A program made the position numbers and the translations under genes. Positions 26,173 to 35,220 of a stretch of DNA of 64,000 nt are shown piece after piece (within the stretch, counting starts at the first letter, position 1; each line of letters begins with the position of its first letter). A model generated the notes under the pieces. That model made no database searches, was not told the origin of the DNA, and saw only the letters and a list, made by a program, of their open reading frames with translations. Origin of the DNA: Sabulitectum sp964604135. Lineage in GTDB: Bacteria > Fermentibacterota > Fermentibacteria > Fermentibacterales > JCC-6. Location: NCBI GenBank assembly GCA_964604135.1, contig CAZRXU010000002.1:1-64000 (forward strand). Reading direction: 5' to 3'.

Positions 26173-26550
26173 AAATTACCCTTCCTTTGTTGGAGAACTA
26201 TGAATAACTTCATCAGCTGCACACAAATTGCAAATCTGCAGTGCGTCCCTTCGTTTTCCTAAGCGCGCTAATCTTGTCAGAATTGCGCAAGCAGTCAAGT
26301 ACAGAGTTTGTGAGAAATGTAACTAATGAAAGAGTCCGCATTTATAATTGGAGATCAGGTGTGTATGTATTTTCTACCGCCCTGAAAACACAGTTTGCCG
26401 TGCCGGTTTTCGGGTTCACCATTGCCGTGTAGGAGGAACTGTTTCTTATAATAGTGCTGACCAGGTCTGATTCCCTGTGGAATGATACATCTGTACTGCT
26501 TGTATCAATTCTGTGTATGTATTGGCGTTTTCTCTTGAAAGGAGATCAAA
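26173..26550. other. 378-bp divergent intergenic region
   Basis: The region separates the Mgl operon from the acidic lipoprotein gene. It holds a possible promoter for the lipoprotein (26422-26452) and, on the minus strand, a weak candidate promoter for the operon. No RNA gene or small coding sequence was recognised; the ORF at 26241-26432 has no ribosome site. Confidence 0.4.
26422..26452 (+). promoter_or_regulatory. Possible promoter of the acidic lipoprotein
   Basis: A perfect TATAAT (26447-26452) stands 19 bp after TTGCCG (26422-26427). The transcript leader would be about 90 nt. Confidence 0.4.
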
Positions 26551-28098
26551 GTGTTTAAGAAGATGATTCCGGTAGTGTTTGCAGTGATACTGGGGGCTTC
26601 GGGGTGTTCCCTTCTTGGCGGTGGCCTTGGAGCAGGAGATACGGCAGATGGTAATCTGGACAGTGGAGTAAGTATAGATGAACTGCTGCCGAATGCCGGT
26701 GAGGTTTTGCTTGCAGCAGGTATTGCAGTGGAAGATGACTGGCCTGCACTGGAATTCTCGCTGAAGTCCGGTGATGGTGTATCGCTGTTTGTTGAAGCAG
26801 AAGATATTGACCCTGTAATGGTTGTTGTAGATGCAGAAGGCGGAATAGTTTCCGTGGGAGACGACTGGGACGAAGAGCTGGATGCATACATTTCCATGGA
26901 TGAAGTTCCTGACGGAGCCAGAGTCATCGTGTTTGATAACACAGGGGATGACGGAGAGTTTGTTCTTGAATTGGATGAATCAGACGATTATGTCTGGAAG
27001 CTTGAGACGGGAATGGAAATCGAATCAAGCGTTATTGAAGACAAAGAGAATGATTATTGGGAAGACCTTCTTGAAGATATTGACGAAATCAGCGGTATAG
27101 ACTGGGGGACATGCAGGGTTCTGCCCTTTGAAGTCAGAGGTGAAAAGTGGTTCAGAATTGCTGTTGACTCCGACATGGATTGCGTGATGACTGTTCTGAA
27201 GGTTGTTGACGGCGAGCTGGAGTACCAGGATTACGATGACGATACCAGCGATATGAATCCTGTTTTTTCCGGCATGCTTGAAAGTGGAGACTACATTGCA
27301 GTTGTAGACACCTACAGTAATTTAGAGGGTGCTGAATTTACAATCAGTGTGGAAGAGCTTGATCCAGAGGATATGGTTGCTGATGTGGTTTCTGCCGACC
27401 GGATAGATGAATGGTTCACCGGAGAATTTCATGAGAATGCCTTGGCCATGAATTACTGGCCTGAAGTCGATGATTACTTCGGTATCTTTCCTGAGGATAA
27501 TATTCTGGTGTTTGAATTTGAGATAGAGGAAGAGGGCGAGTACCTGTTACAGGCTTCCTGTATTGATGACACGAAGATGGCTATTCTGGACAGCGAGGGT
27601 GTTCTGGTAGACTATAACGATGATGGCTCTGAAGGTATTGATCCGGAGCTTTCTATACGGCTTACACCGGGTTTCTACAGTGCGTTGATTGCTCCGTATG
27701 GTGATAGCTCCAGAGAGTCTGTAGACTTCAGATACAGCCTGTCGGCTCCCATGGTACGCGAGAGTGGAACAGTTCCCATGGAAGAAACTTTCCAGATGCA
27801 CTCCAATGTGTATATGTCCATGATGTTCGAGCCTGGAAATACCTACGAGATTTTTGCCGAAAGCGATATTGACCTGACTCTTAGAGTTGTAGACAGAACA
27901 GGTGAAGAGTATTTCAGCGATGATGACGGAGGAGATTTCAACCCCTACCTGGAGATCGAATGCACCAGAGCCAACGCCGGGCAGTGGGAAATTGATCTCG
28001 AGTCCTACTCCGGTGGTGAAGCGAGTGGAGAAGTTTATTTTGTAGTAAGACCGGTTGGGCAGATCACAGAAGATGAATTTTCTGCGCCGGTGAAATAG
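26551..28098 (+). CDS. Very acidic repetitive lipoprotein with pre-peptidase-like domains
   Basis: This 515-residue protein has a lipoprotein signal (residues 1-19, VFAVILGASGC, lipobox Cys19). The mature part is strongly acidic, dominated by Asp and Glu, and appears to consist of four similar beta-sandwich modules of about 110-120 residues. Each has a pattern like LEFSLKSGDGVSLFVEAEDID followed by a negative loop (DDWDEELDA, DDDTSDMNP, YNDDGSEGIDP, SDDDGGDFNP). These match bacterial pre-peptidase C-terminal-type domains; the repeating Asp-rich loops could bind calcium. The start codon is GTG, with AAGGAGA 8 bases upstream. It appears to be monocistronic. Confidence 0.8.
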   Translation: MFKKMIPVVFAVILGASGCSLLGGGLGAGDTADGNLDSGVSIDELLPNAGEVLLAAGIAVEDDWPALEFSLKSGDGVSLFVEAEDIDPVMVVVDAEGGIVSVGDDWDEELDAYISMDEVPDGARVIVFDNTGDDGEFVLELDESDDYVWKLETGMEIESSVIEDKENDYWEDLLEDIDEISGIDWGTCRVLPFEVRGEKWFRIAVDSDMDCVMTVLKVVDGELEYQDYDDDTSDMNPVFSGMLESGDYIAVVDTYSNLEGAEFTISVEELDPEDMVADVVSADRIDEWFTGEFHENALAMNYWPEVDDYFGIFPEDNILVFEFEIEEEGEYLLQASCIDDTKMAILDSEGVLVDYNDDGSEGIDPELSIRLTPGFYSALIAPYGDSSRESVDFRYSLSAPMVRESGTVPMEETFQMHSNVYMSMMFEPGNTYEIFAESDIDLTLRVVDRTGEEYFSDDDGGDFNPYLEIECTRANAGQWEIDLESYSGGEASGEVYFVVRPVGQITEDEFSAPVK

Positions 28099-28118
28099 AC
28101 AATTAGACAGCACTTTGC

Positions 28119-28145
28119 TAGCCCGGGGCAACGGTCTCCGGGCTA
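28119..28145. other. Convergent hairpin between the lipoprotein and addA genes
   Basis: TAGCCCGG and CCGGGCTA form an 8-bp stem just after the lipoprotein stop and overlapping the addA stop. It lacks a T-run on either strand, so it may act only as a weak or RNA-stabilising structure. Confidence 0.35.
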
Positions 28146-30971
28146 CACTGTTATCACTGCTCCCTGGCGAAGGAAAACAAGTTTTGCAACAGTTTTTGCA
28201 CCGGTAATTCCCTCCAGGGTGTTTCTGTACAGTTGCAGCTTGCTTCGGTAATCCTGTGTTTTTGTATATGGGTCAGCTCTGTCTGTTTTGTAGTCGATAA
28301 CCTCGAGAATACCGTTTCTTCTAACAAGCAGGTCTATGTAGTACTGTTTACCGTTTACAAGAAGCGGGTACTCTTTTCCCAGCACTTCCGCGCCGTTTGT
28401 GTCGAAGACTGAAAAGAATTTCAGCGCCAGAGCAGAGGCCTCTTCAGGAAACTCAAGAGTGTGGGAGATCTGTTCCCTGTTGTTTTCCATCCACACGCCG
28501 GGTTCATCAAAATCGATCAGCTCCAGTAGACGGTGAACTTCGGTTCCAAGACGCATCTGTTTTTGTCTTTCAACCTGCACTTCAGGTATTGAACCCGGGT
28601 ACAGGTACACGAAATCATCGGGTTTTTCAGCAGGAGCTGGAATATCTGGCCTGTCTTTTGCCGTACTGCTTTCATTCGGCGGTGATACAGCTATTTCCCT
28701 GTATAAGCTTTCAGACCCGGCAAGGGCATTGGACAGAATTTCTGCCGGAGAGTTGGTTGAAGGCTTCTCTGGAAGGAAAATATCAAGCCTGTCCCTGGGT
28801 CTTGTTACTGCAACATACAGAAGGCGGCGGTACTCTGCGCGGCTTCTTGCCTGTTCTCTGCTTTTAAGATGGTAGTACAGTCCGGTTGCCGCGCCTGCTG
28901 TTCTTACTGCCGCAGAGAGATCGCGGTCATTCACCAGAACACCTGGGAATCGGTTGCTGAAAGAGCTTCCCGGGTTGGTAAGGATCACATGTTTCCACGC
29001 AAGACCTTTTGCGCTGTGTATGGTTGTAAGGGTTACAGCTCCAGTGCCGCCCTCTGGAGGAGCCGAAGGCTCGTCAGTACTTACAGGGGCCATTCCGAGG
29101 AGGGTTTCGAGTACAAGGGAGTAATCGGGTACAGTGCGGGCTGTTTCAAGGATGAACCTAAGATTTCCAAGCCTGCGCGTTACCTGGTAACCGCTGTTTC
29201 TCACAGCTGGCAGAAGGCTGGTGTTTCTGAAAAGCGTTTCCATGAAGGGGCCAGGTGGAAGACAGCGGGCAACCTCTCTGAGCTTGTTAAGAAGAGCTGC
29301 GGCATTCTGTATTGACTTGGGTTCAGTGTTGTTCCGCCACAGAGATATATCCCTGTCGCTGATACCGAAATAGATTGACCTGAATGTTTCGGTAAGGGCG
29401 TAGCTATCCGAAGGGCAAAGAACTGCTTTTAGAAGGCTTGCTGTGTCTTTAACTTCTTCTCTTTTGTGAAAATCTCTTCCCACTTCCACCTGATATGGGA
29501 TACTTCGTCTGTCAAGTTCCTGTACCAGCGCATCAAGATGAGTTTTAGTTCTGAACACAACTGCAGTATTGCCGGGATTCCCGATGATATCTGCAATGGC
29601 CCCTGCTTCGGTTTCCGCAATCTCTTTAGCTGTGTTTCCTGAAAGCCGGTGAACTGTAACACCGGCACCAATACCAGCTTCGTGTCTGGGTTTTATAGGA
29701 CTGTAGCTGTATGAGAAGGGCTCCTCCTCTGGAGAAATCTGATGGAAAAGAGTATTGCCGAATGAGTTGACGAAATCAATGATGCCTGTTTCACTTCGGA
29801 AGTTAACCTGAATGGTTTCTGAAAGGGCATTGCTGTTTTTAAGTTCTTCAAGGGTGTCTTTGTAGGTTTCAATGTCGGCATCGCGCCAGCCGAATATAGA
29901 CTGCTTCGGGTCACCCACAACGGTGAGCTTTGTTTTCAAACCTGTTTTTCCCAGCAGTTCTGTAAACAGTTTAATCTGAACCAGGCTGGTGTCTTGAAAC
30001 TCGTCTATAAAGATGTGGCTGAACTTGCTGTTCAATTCAGTTCGCAGTTCCGGCGAGGCTTTTACGGCGGCCCACGCTTTGTACAGCAGATCGTTGAATG
30101 AAAGCCTTGTGGGATTACTGTCCCACAGGTTGCGCATGCTGTTCGCAAAGGGAATTACTAGGTTGTTCAGTGCCGGAAGAACAGGCAGCATGGCAGAGTA
30201 TTCCTGTATCAGTTTCAGATCGCGGTTGTTGTACTCTTTCAGCTTGCTTTTTACTTCAGAGAGTGTCTGTTTCCCGCCCCAGTTTGAGGCAGACCCTCCC
30301 TGAAGGTTAACCTTTACTGCACTATCGCGACCAAGGGAATCAAGGGAAGACTGAATGTTTTTCAGAAGTTTGTCTGTTTCATCTGCGCACAGGGGAATAA
30401 GTGATTCCAACTGCACTTTCCATCCTGTTATCAAATCGGTCAGCTGCTTCTTTGTGTTACCCAGTGGAGCCGAACTGGTAAACCATCTGTGCTTTTCAAT
30501 CTGTCCTGCTAATTCAAGCAGATTTTTGCTGCCTGGGCTCCGAAGCGATTCCGAAGAGGCCCGAAGTGCAGATGGAGCGGACTGTGCAAGAAACAGATCC
30601 CAGTGTATCTCGAGCTCTGATCTGCTGAAGTGAGCAGCCTCCATGGAAAACTCCGGAACTCCGTTGCAAAGGTGAAAGTATTCACGCAGAATTCTTGAGG
30701 CGAAACCATGAATTGTTGTTATCCAGGCCTGATCCATGTTTCGTCTGTGCCCGGGTGCCAGCTTTTCCCTTATTCTCTGACGGAGTTCGCTTGCAGCAGC
30801 TTCGGTGAATGTTACCACAGCCAGCTTGTCAAGAGATATTCCGCCTTCCACAAGCTCTTTAACCCGGTCTGTTAGAAGGGTGGTTTTACCGGTGCCTGCA
30901 CTTGCCTCAACAACAACGCTTCTGGTTTTTTCCGTTCTTATAGTTTCCCGTGTTGCTTTGTCTGATATCAT
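28143..30971 (-). CDS. addA: AddA/RecB-type helicase-nuclease subunit
   Basis: This 942-residue protein is a UvrD-like helicase with Walker A ASAGTGKTT (23-31), motif II IFIDEFQDTS, and motif III VVGDPKQSIFGWRDAD. Motif V/VI regions follow (TTIHSAKGLAWKHVIL, RRLLYVAVTRPRD). A C-terminal PD-(D/E)XK nuclease of about 150 residues contains GTEVHRLLELI and EVIDYKTD. It works with AddB to process double-strand ends for recombination. It is shorter than B. subtilis AddA (about 1,230 aa) but has all main motifs. It overlaps addB by 4 bp (ATGA). Confidence 0.88.
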   Translation of the reverse strand: MISDKATRETIRTEKTRSVVVEASAGTGKTTLLTDRVKELVEGGISLDKLAVVTFTEAAASELRQRIREKLAPGHRRNMDQAWITTIHGFASRILREYFHLCNGVPEFSMEAAHFSRSELEIHWDLFLAQSAPSALRASSESLRSPGSKNLLELAGQIEKHRWFTSSAPLGNTKKQLTDLITGWKVQLESLIPLCADETDKLLKNIQSSLDSLGRDSAVKVNLQGGSASNWGGKQTLSEVKSKLKEYNNRDLKLIQEYSAMLPVLPALNNLVIPFANSMRNLWDSNPTRLSFNDLLYKAWAAVKASPELRTELNSKFSHIFIDEFQDTSLVQIKLFTELLGKTGLKTKLTVVGDPKQSIFGWRDADIETYKDTLEELKNSNALSETIQVNFRSETGIIDFVNSFGNTLFHQISPEEEPFSYSYSPIKPRHEAGIGAGVTVHRLSGNTAKEIAETEAGAIADIIGNPGNTAVVFRTKTHLDALVQELDRRSIPYQVEVGRDFHKREEVKDTASLLKAVLCPSDSYALTETFRSIYFGISDRDISLWRNNTEPKSIQNAAALLNKLREVARCLPPGPFMETLFRNTSLLPAVRNSGYQVTRRLGNLRFILETARTVPDYSLVLETLLGMAPVSTDEPSAPPEGGTGAVTLTTIHSAKGLAWKHVILTNPGSSFSNRFPGVLVNDRDLSAAVRTAGAATGLYYHLKSREQARSRAEYRRLLYVAVTRPRDRLDIFLPEKPSTNSPAEILSNALAGSESLYREIAVSPPNESSTAKDRPDIPAPAEKPDDFVYLYPGSIPEVQVERQKQMRLGTEVHRLLELIDFDEPGVWMENNREQISHTLEFPEEASALALKFFSVFDTNGAEVLGKEYPLLVNGKQYYIDLLVRRNGILEVIDYKTDRADPYTKTQDYRSKLQLYRNTLEGITGAKTVAKLVFLRQGAVITV

Positions 30972-33583
30972 CGGCTGTCACCCCATCCAGTTTCAACAGG
31001 TGTCTGGTGAAAATCTCCTGCATGGATGGCCTCAATTATCTCAACCACCTTCGTTTCAAACTCTGGTTGAATTGCTTCAAGTTCAGATTCGGTAAGCGAT
31101 CTGAACTCAATACTGCCGTTACTCATCAGATGTATGTACGAAGCCCCCCACAGAGGTGTGTAGCCGTTCTGAAGCGCGAGATTCCGGTAGAAAGGAAGCT
31201 GAAACAGCCCTTTTTTAACGATGGTTACAGCTTTTGAGTTCCTGAGTAATTTTGGCTTTCCCGTTTTGATGTCGGCAAGTATGTACCGGTTCTCGCTGTT
31301 ATTAAATATTAGATCAATTCTTCCACCGGCTGGATAACCGGCAACTGTTCCACCAAGGCTTTTCTCTGTATCTACAAGAGTCCACTTCTTTTCATCCAGA
31401 ATTGCGATCAGACTGGCAATTCCCTGTGCCAGATGCTGCATCCATATCTGTGCCAGTGTTTCTGAACCAAGCAGAGCTGTGAGGTTGCTGCTGCGGCAGA
31501 TAGATTCTACAACCTGTTTCACGGGTTCTCTGTTTTTCAGAACAGTTTCAACACAGCTGTGTACGATGTTGCCCCTGCTGAGCGGTTCAGGTTCTGAACA
31601 CACGGGGAATTCCACGGCTTCACGAACTTTCCATACTTTCTCTTTGAGAAACGAAAAGGGGTTTCTGATGTAGTTTTCAAGAAGAGTAGCAGAAAGCCTG
31701 CGCGGATTGTAAATCCCCGGGCCTATCATTCCGCAGTGTATTGAGTTCGGTGACGGATTCTCTGGATTGTACCTCAGCCTTTCCAACTGGGCTTCCGCAG
31801 AAGAATACAGGAAAGGCGGGTTAGGCGGAATATCAAGTATTTTCAGAGGCGAGTTGGAAACCACTTGCTCTTTCACAGGGGAATATTCGCCGGTTAGTGG
31901 AACAAGAAAAGGCGACAGGGCCAGGGGCCTGCCTGAAGCGTCGGTGTTCCGGCAGACTGCTGCAAGATTTTCTTCAGCGGCTTCAAAAATCTGCCTCATC
32001 AGGAATGCGTCATCTGTTTCCCGCAGGTCTGGTGAAGGAAGCTGAAGCTGCTTTCGAACTTCCGCAGGCAGCCTTGGATCACTTACAGATTTTCTTGGGA
32101 AAACACCTTCTTCCATGCCTGTGAGTACAATGGCTTTTTTCAGAATGCCCCTTGCCTGTTCCGGAGAAATCACAGCAACACCGCCCGGTGTGGTTTCCAC
32201 GAGATTTACTGATGTATCAAGAGCAGCCTTTACCATCTCTTTGAAAACATCAAAAGCTACAGCAAAGTTTGTTTTAAAGGCTCCCGGTTGCAGCAGTGAA
32301 TCGGTAATAAACGAAGGAAGGGAGTTCTCACAGAGTTTTGAAAGAAGTGTAATCAGCTGTGCCCTGTAGTCTTCAGGATAGGTCTCTTCAGGAAGATTCC
32401 GGAAATACTCTGCCACAAGTTCCGCAAACGGATAGCCCGTTTGCAGCAGTGAATCAAGCCCGAACCTGGCTCCTGCCTTGCCTGCGTGCGCTGCGTACTC
32501 TGTGGCGTCAGGTGTGTTCTGTATGGTCACTACGCCTGTGAGAAGCAGCTTTTCAATGTCTTTGTGATGGAAGTTGTTACCGGGTAGCTTCAACAGTCGC
32601 TCAATAAAACAGCCTGCAGGCAGAGAACAGGCCTTTGCCTGTACAGCTGAGGCACATGGTACACCGGCTGTGTGCAACCCGGATATGATCTGTACGGCAT
32701 CTTCTCCTGTTGAAATCACCGCAATTTCGCTGGTACCGTATTCTCCAAGAAGCTTCTGCACCTTGTTGGTAACAGTTTTGACCAGACCCATGCCAGAACT
32801 GCACCGCAGCAGCTGCATGGATGTGTTTCCACTGAGAGCCTTCCCGGTTAACAGGTTTTCTGCCAGTTGCGCCAGCGGAGAAAGCGGTGTATTCCCGTCT
32901 ACGCGGTGAATTTCCTCTGGATTCAGTTCCATAAGAAACTTTGTGGTTCTGGCAGATGTTTCCTTCCAGTGGTGGGAGGGGTGAACAGGTGAAAACCACA
33001 TGATATCGGCCTTTTGCGAGAGCTGTTTCAGATAGTTTCTCTGCCTGGGGTTAAGGTCGTAGAATCCATAGAACATATAGGTATCAAATCTGGTGGTATT
33101 CACCGGCCCTTCAGAGTAGATGCGGTCTGGTGAACCTGGGTGCAGGCTTTCTCTCAGTTTGACGTAGGCTACAAATCTTTCAGCAGTTTTAAGTACTTCG
33201 CTGTGGAGCCCTTTTGTGGAGAGGGCAACAACATTGAAGATTTCCGGGGAAACGCCCATCTCGATGAGTTTCTCAAAGAAAGATACGGCTGTTCCTGCAC
33301 TTTCAGACCTGTACCCTGTTCTGCACGCCATGGCTGTAAGATGCCAGCGCGGAACAGGTCTGCCTGCAATGGAAACAGCAAGTGCATCTGCTAGAGCGGG
33401 AAAGCCAGGCAGAAACCTGGTTCCGGCAACTTCACCTTTGATCATTTCCATGAGCCGCGCGGCCACCGGCTGCCCGGAGGTAATTACTGCAGTAGTGCCT
33501 CTGTTCCGCAGAGCGGCGTACTGTGACAACCAACTGTTCTCAAGGGCACGCCAGTGCCCTTGAAAAACAGATTTAAGTGCCAT
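30968..33583 (-). CDS. addB: AddB-type exonuclease subunit
   Basis: This 871-residue protein has the organisation of AddB: an N-terminal part with degenerate helicase regions (VITSGQPVAARLMEMIKG, FDTYMFYGFYDLNPRQRNYL, AIVLTGMEEGVFP) and a C-terminal PD-(D/E)XK nuclease with GRIDLIFNNSENRYILADIK. A functional Walker A is not evident. I also do not see the four clustered cysteines of the AddB iron-sulfur site, so its nuclease may be of the iron-independent type. The gene overlaps addA and is preceded by the eIF-2B-like gene 58 bp upstream on the same strand. Confidence 0.8.
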   Translation of the reverse strand: MALKSVFQGHWRALENSWLSQYAALRNRGTTAVITSGQPVAARLMEMIKGEVAGTRFLPGFPALADALAVSIAGRPVPRWHLTAMACRTGYRSESAGTAVSFFEKLIEMGVSPEIFNVVALSTKGLHSEVLKTAERFVAYVKLRESLHPGSPDRIYSEGPVNTTRFDTYMFYGFYDLNPRQRNYLKQLSQKADIMWFSPVHPSHHWKETSARTTKFLMELNPEEIHRVDGNTPLSPLAQLAENLLTGKALSGNTSMQLLRCSSGMGLVKTVTNKVQKLLGEYGTSEIAVISTGEDAVQIISGLHTAGVPCASAVQAKACSLPAGCFIERLLKLPGNNFHHKDIEKLLLTGVVTIQNTPDATEYAAHAGKAGARFGLDSLLQTGYPFAELVAEYFRNLPEETYPEDYRAQLITLLSKLCENSLPSFITDSLLQPGAFKTNFAVAFDVFKEMVKAALDTSVNLVETTPGGVAVISPEQARGILKKAIVLTGMEEGVFPRKSVSDPRLPAEVRKQLQLPSPDLRETDDAFLMRQIFEAAEENLAAVCRNTDASGRPLALSPFLVPLTGEYSPVKEQVVSNSPLKILDIPPNPPFLYSSAEAQLERLRYNPENPSPNSIHCGMIGPGIYNPRRLSATLLENYIRNPFSFLKEKVWKVREAVEFPVCSEPEPLSRGNIVHSCVETVLKNREPVKQVVESICRSSNLTALLGSETLAQIWMQHLAQGIASLIAILDEKKWTLVDTEKSLGGTVAGYPAGGRIDLIFNNSENRYILADIKTGKPKLLRNSKAVTIVKKGLFQLPFYRNLALQNGYTPLWGASYIHLMSNGSIEFRSLTESELEAIQPEFETKVVEIIEAIHAGDFHQTPVETGWGDSR

Positions 33584-33641
33584 TCAGTCGATTCTTTCAG
33601 GGGAAGCGGGAACAGGCATCAAAGGAATCACAGGCAGACAT

Positions 33642-34415
33642 CTATTTTCTGCTGGTTTCTTCAAGCATTTTCCAGAGGCGTTTCCTGTCGCGCGGCATTC
33701 TGTAAGTTGAGCTTCCCACTATGAGCCTGATCTTGTCAAGAGAAACTCTTTCAAACAGATCGCTCTTTGGCCGGTCTCCGTAAGCTTCTTCCGTACAGGC
33801 TTTTTCAGAGCCGACAACTACGATAGGAGTAATGCCAGCTTCAAGAGCTTTTTCTACAATGGAAGCTGAGCCAATCTTGTTCACAAAGAAAGTCTGAGTT
33901 ACACTGTCTGCCCCCAGAACAGGTACAGCGCCACCTTTGATGGCAGTGGAAACTCTGGAATCGGCAATGAGTTTAACTGTGAAACCGTTGTTTTTGAACG
34001 CTTTCGCACTTTCCCGCCCGTCGGTTCCGGGTTTGGACTGTGTCTGGTAGATGAGTTCAATGCGGTTCTTTCTGTGCTCCAGTGCCCGTAAAACAGTTCC
34101 GCTGTTGGAATGGCACAAAATAATGTTCTTTGAGTTGGCAAGACCTTTGAAAAGCTGAATGCCAGCTGCAGAAGAGTCTGCCCTCACCTGTTTTTGCAGC
34201 TCTTTGGCAATCTCCCTCTGCTTGAACAGCGGAACGCCCTGCAGACGGTCGGCAAGGTAGTTAAGAGAAATCATGTCTCCGGCTTTTTTGCGAACGACAT
34301 CTGACAGATCATCACCCTTGAGATATCCAAGAACTATATGGTTAAGAACTTTTATGTATATTCCCGAAGCACCTGATGTTGGATCGTCGGTTAGTTCGTC
34401 GATCAAATCACTCAT
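33642..34415 (-). CDS. eIF-2B alpha/beta/delta-like family protein
   Basis: This 257-residue protein has the Rossmann-like sugar-phosphate isomerase fold of eIF-2B-related enzymes. Its markers are ILCHSNSGTVLRALEHR, YQTQSKPGTDGRESAKAFKN, VKLIADSRVSTAIKG, and VLGADSVTQTFFVNKIGSAS. Bacterial and archaeal members include ribose-1,5-bisphosphate isomerase and 5-methylthioribose-1-phosphate isomerase. It lacks the full substrate signature needed to choose, so the reaction is unassigned. The ATG at 34415 is used; a TTG at 34439 with AGGAG upstream is an alternative. The gene is likely co-transcribed with addB and addA. Confidence 0.78.
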   Translation of the reverse strand: MSDLIDELTDDPTSGASGIYIKVLNHIVLGYLKGDDLSDVVRKKAGDMISLNYLADRLQGVPLFKQREIAKELQKQVRADSSAAGIQLFKGLANSKNIILCHSNSGTVLRALEHRKNRIELIYQTQSKPGTDGRESAKAFKNNGFTVKLIADSRVSTAIKGGAVPVLGADSVTQTFFVNKIGSASIVEKALEAGITPIVVVGSEKACTEEAYGDRPKSDLFERVSLDKIRLIVGSSTYRMPRDRKRLWKMLEETSRK

Positions 34416-34504
34416 AAGAAACGAGACTCCTTTCTCCAATTATGGCTCCTAATACGACAAGAAATGCCGGTCGTCAACTGCTTGTAACGAGGAACCGGCT
34501 GAAG

Positions 34505-35176
34505 ATGGAAAAGTCAGCAGCAAAAACTGCGTCACTGAAGCGGCTCGAAGCAGTTCTTCTTCTAGAGCTGGGCCAGAAAGCTGCAGCGGTTGCCGTGGCG
34601 ACTTCACTGGCAGATGAGAATTCAGAGGGAAGCAGTGAACGGGCTTTCTTGGCAGATATTCTTGCCCGGGCGTTTATGTGGCGGGAAGCAGAGCGGGAAT
34701 TTGCCAACGCTCACCGTTTGTGCCTGAACTCAGGAAAAGAGGAGAAGGCATTTTCTCTTGCGGCAGGTCCCCTGTTTCTGCTTGCCGAGGCAAGAAAAGA
34801 CTATCGTCGTTGTGTTGAGATTGCTCCGGTGGGGGTTTTAAGGCACAGAGCGCACAGGCTTGCAGGCGACAGAACGCAGCTGGTTTCCACATCGAAAGAA
34901 TCTCCCTGGAGGGAAGTTGCTCTTCTGGAGAAGGTACAGCAAGGCGGAAACCCAGCTGTTCTTCCGGAGCTGCTTGCCCGGTGGAGCTGTGGAGAGGCGG
35001 AGTGGAGGTGGAGAATTCTGTATGAGGGTGCTGTTCTGGCCATAGAGGCTGGCGCAGGTGTAAAACCGTGGAAAGGGTACCTGAAACAGACTGGAACAAA
35101 GGTTCTTGATCCCCGCTATTTCAGAGAAAGAGGGCACCTGAAGAGGCTGCTCGGTCGGGGTTTTGTTAGCAGATAG
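34505..35176 (+). CDS. Hypothetical helical-repeat-like protein
   Basis: This is a protein of about 223 residues with no recognised family. It is basic, leucine/alanine-rich and likely all-helical, with segments like KRLEAVLLLELGQKAAAVAV and MWREAEREFANAHRLCL that suggest tetratricopeptide-like repeats. No signal peptide. The ATG at 34505 follows GAGGAA by 10 bases; an upstream ATG at 34442 has no ribosome site and would overlap the start region of the divergent gene. It lies 44 bp before the GDP-mannose dehydratase gene, probably in the same transcript. Confidence 0.5.
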   Translation: MEKSAAKTASLKRLEAVLLLELGQKAAAVAVATSLADENSEGSSERAFLADILARAFMWREAEREFANAHRLCLNSGKEEKAFSLAAGPLFLLAEARKDYRRCVEIAPVGVLRHRAHRLAGDRTQLVSTSKESPWREVALLEKVQQGGNPAVLPELLARWSCGEAEWRWRILYEGAVLAIEAGAGVKPWKGYLKQTGTKVLDPRYFRERGHLKRLLGRGFVSR

Positions 35177-35220
35177 ATATGGTGTTATCTTACCGTAAGT
35201 TTTCTCTGCCGGAAGAAAGG

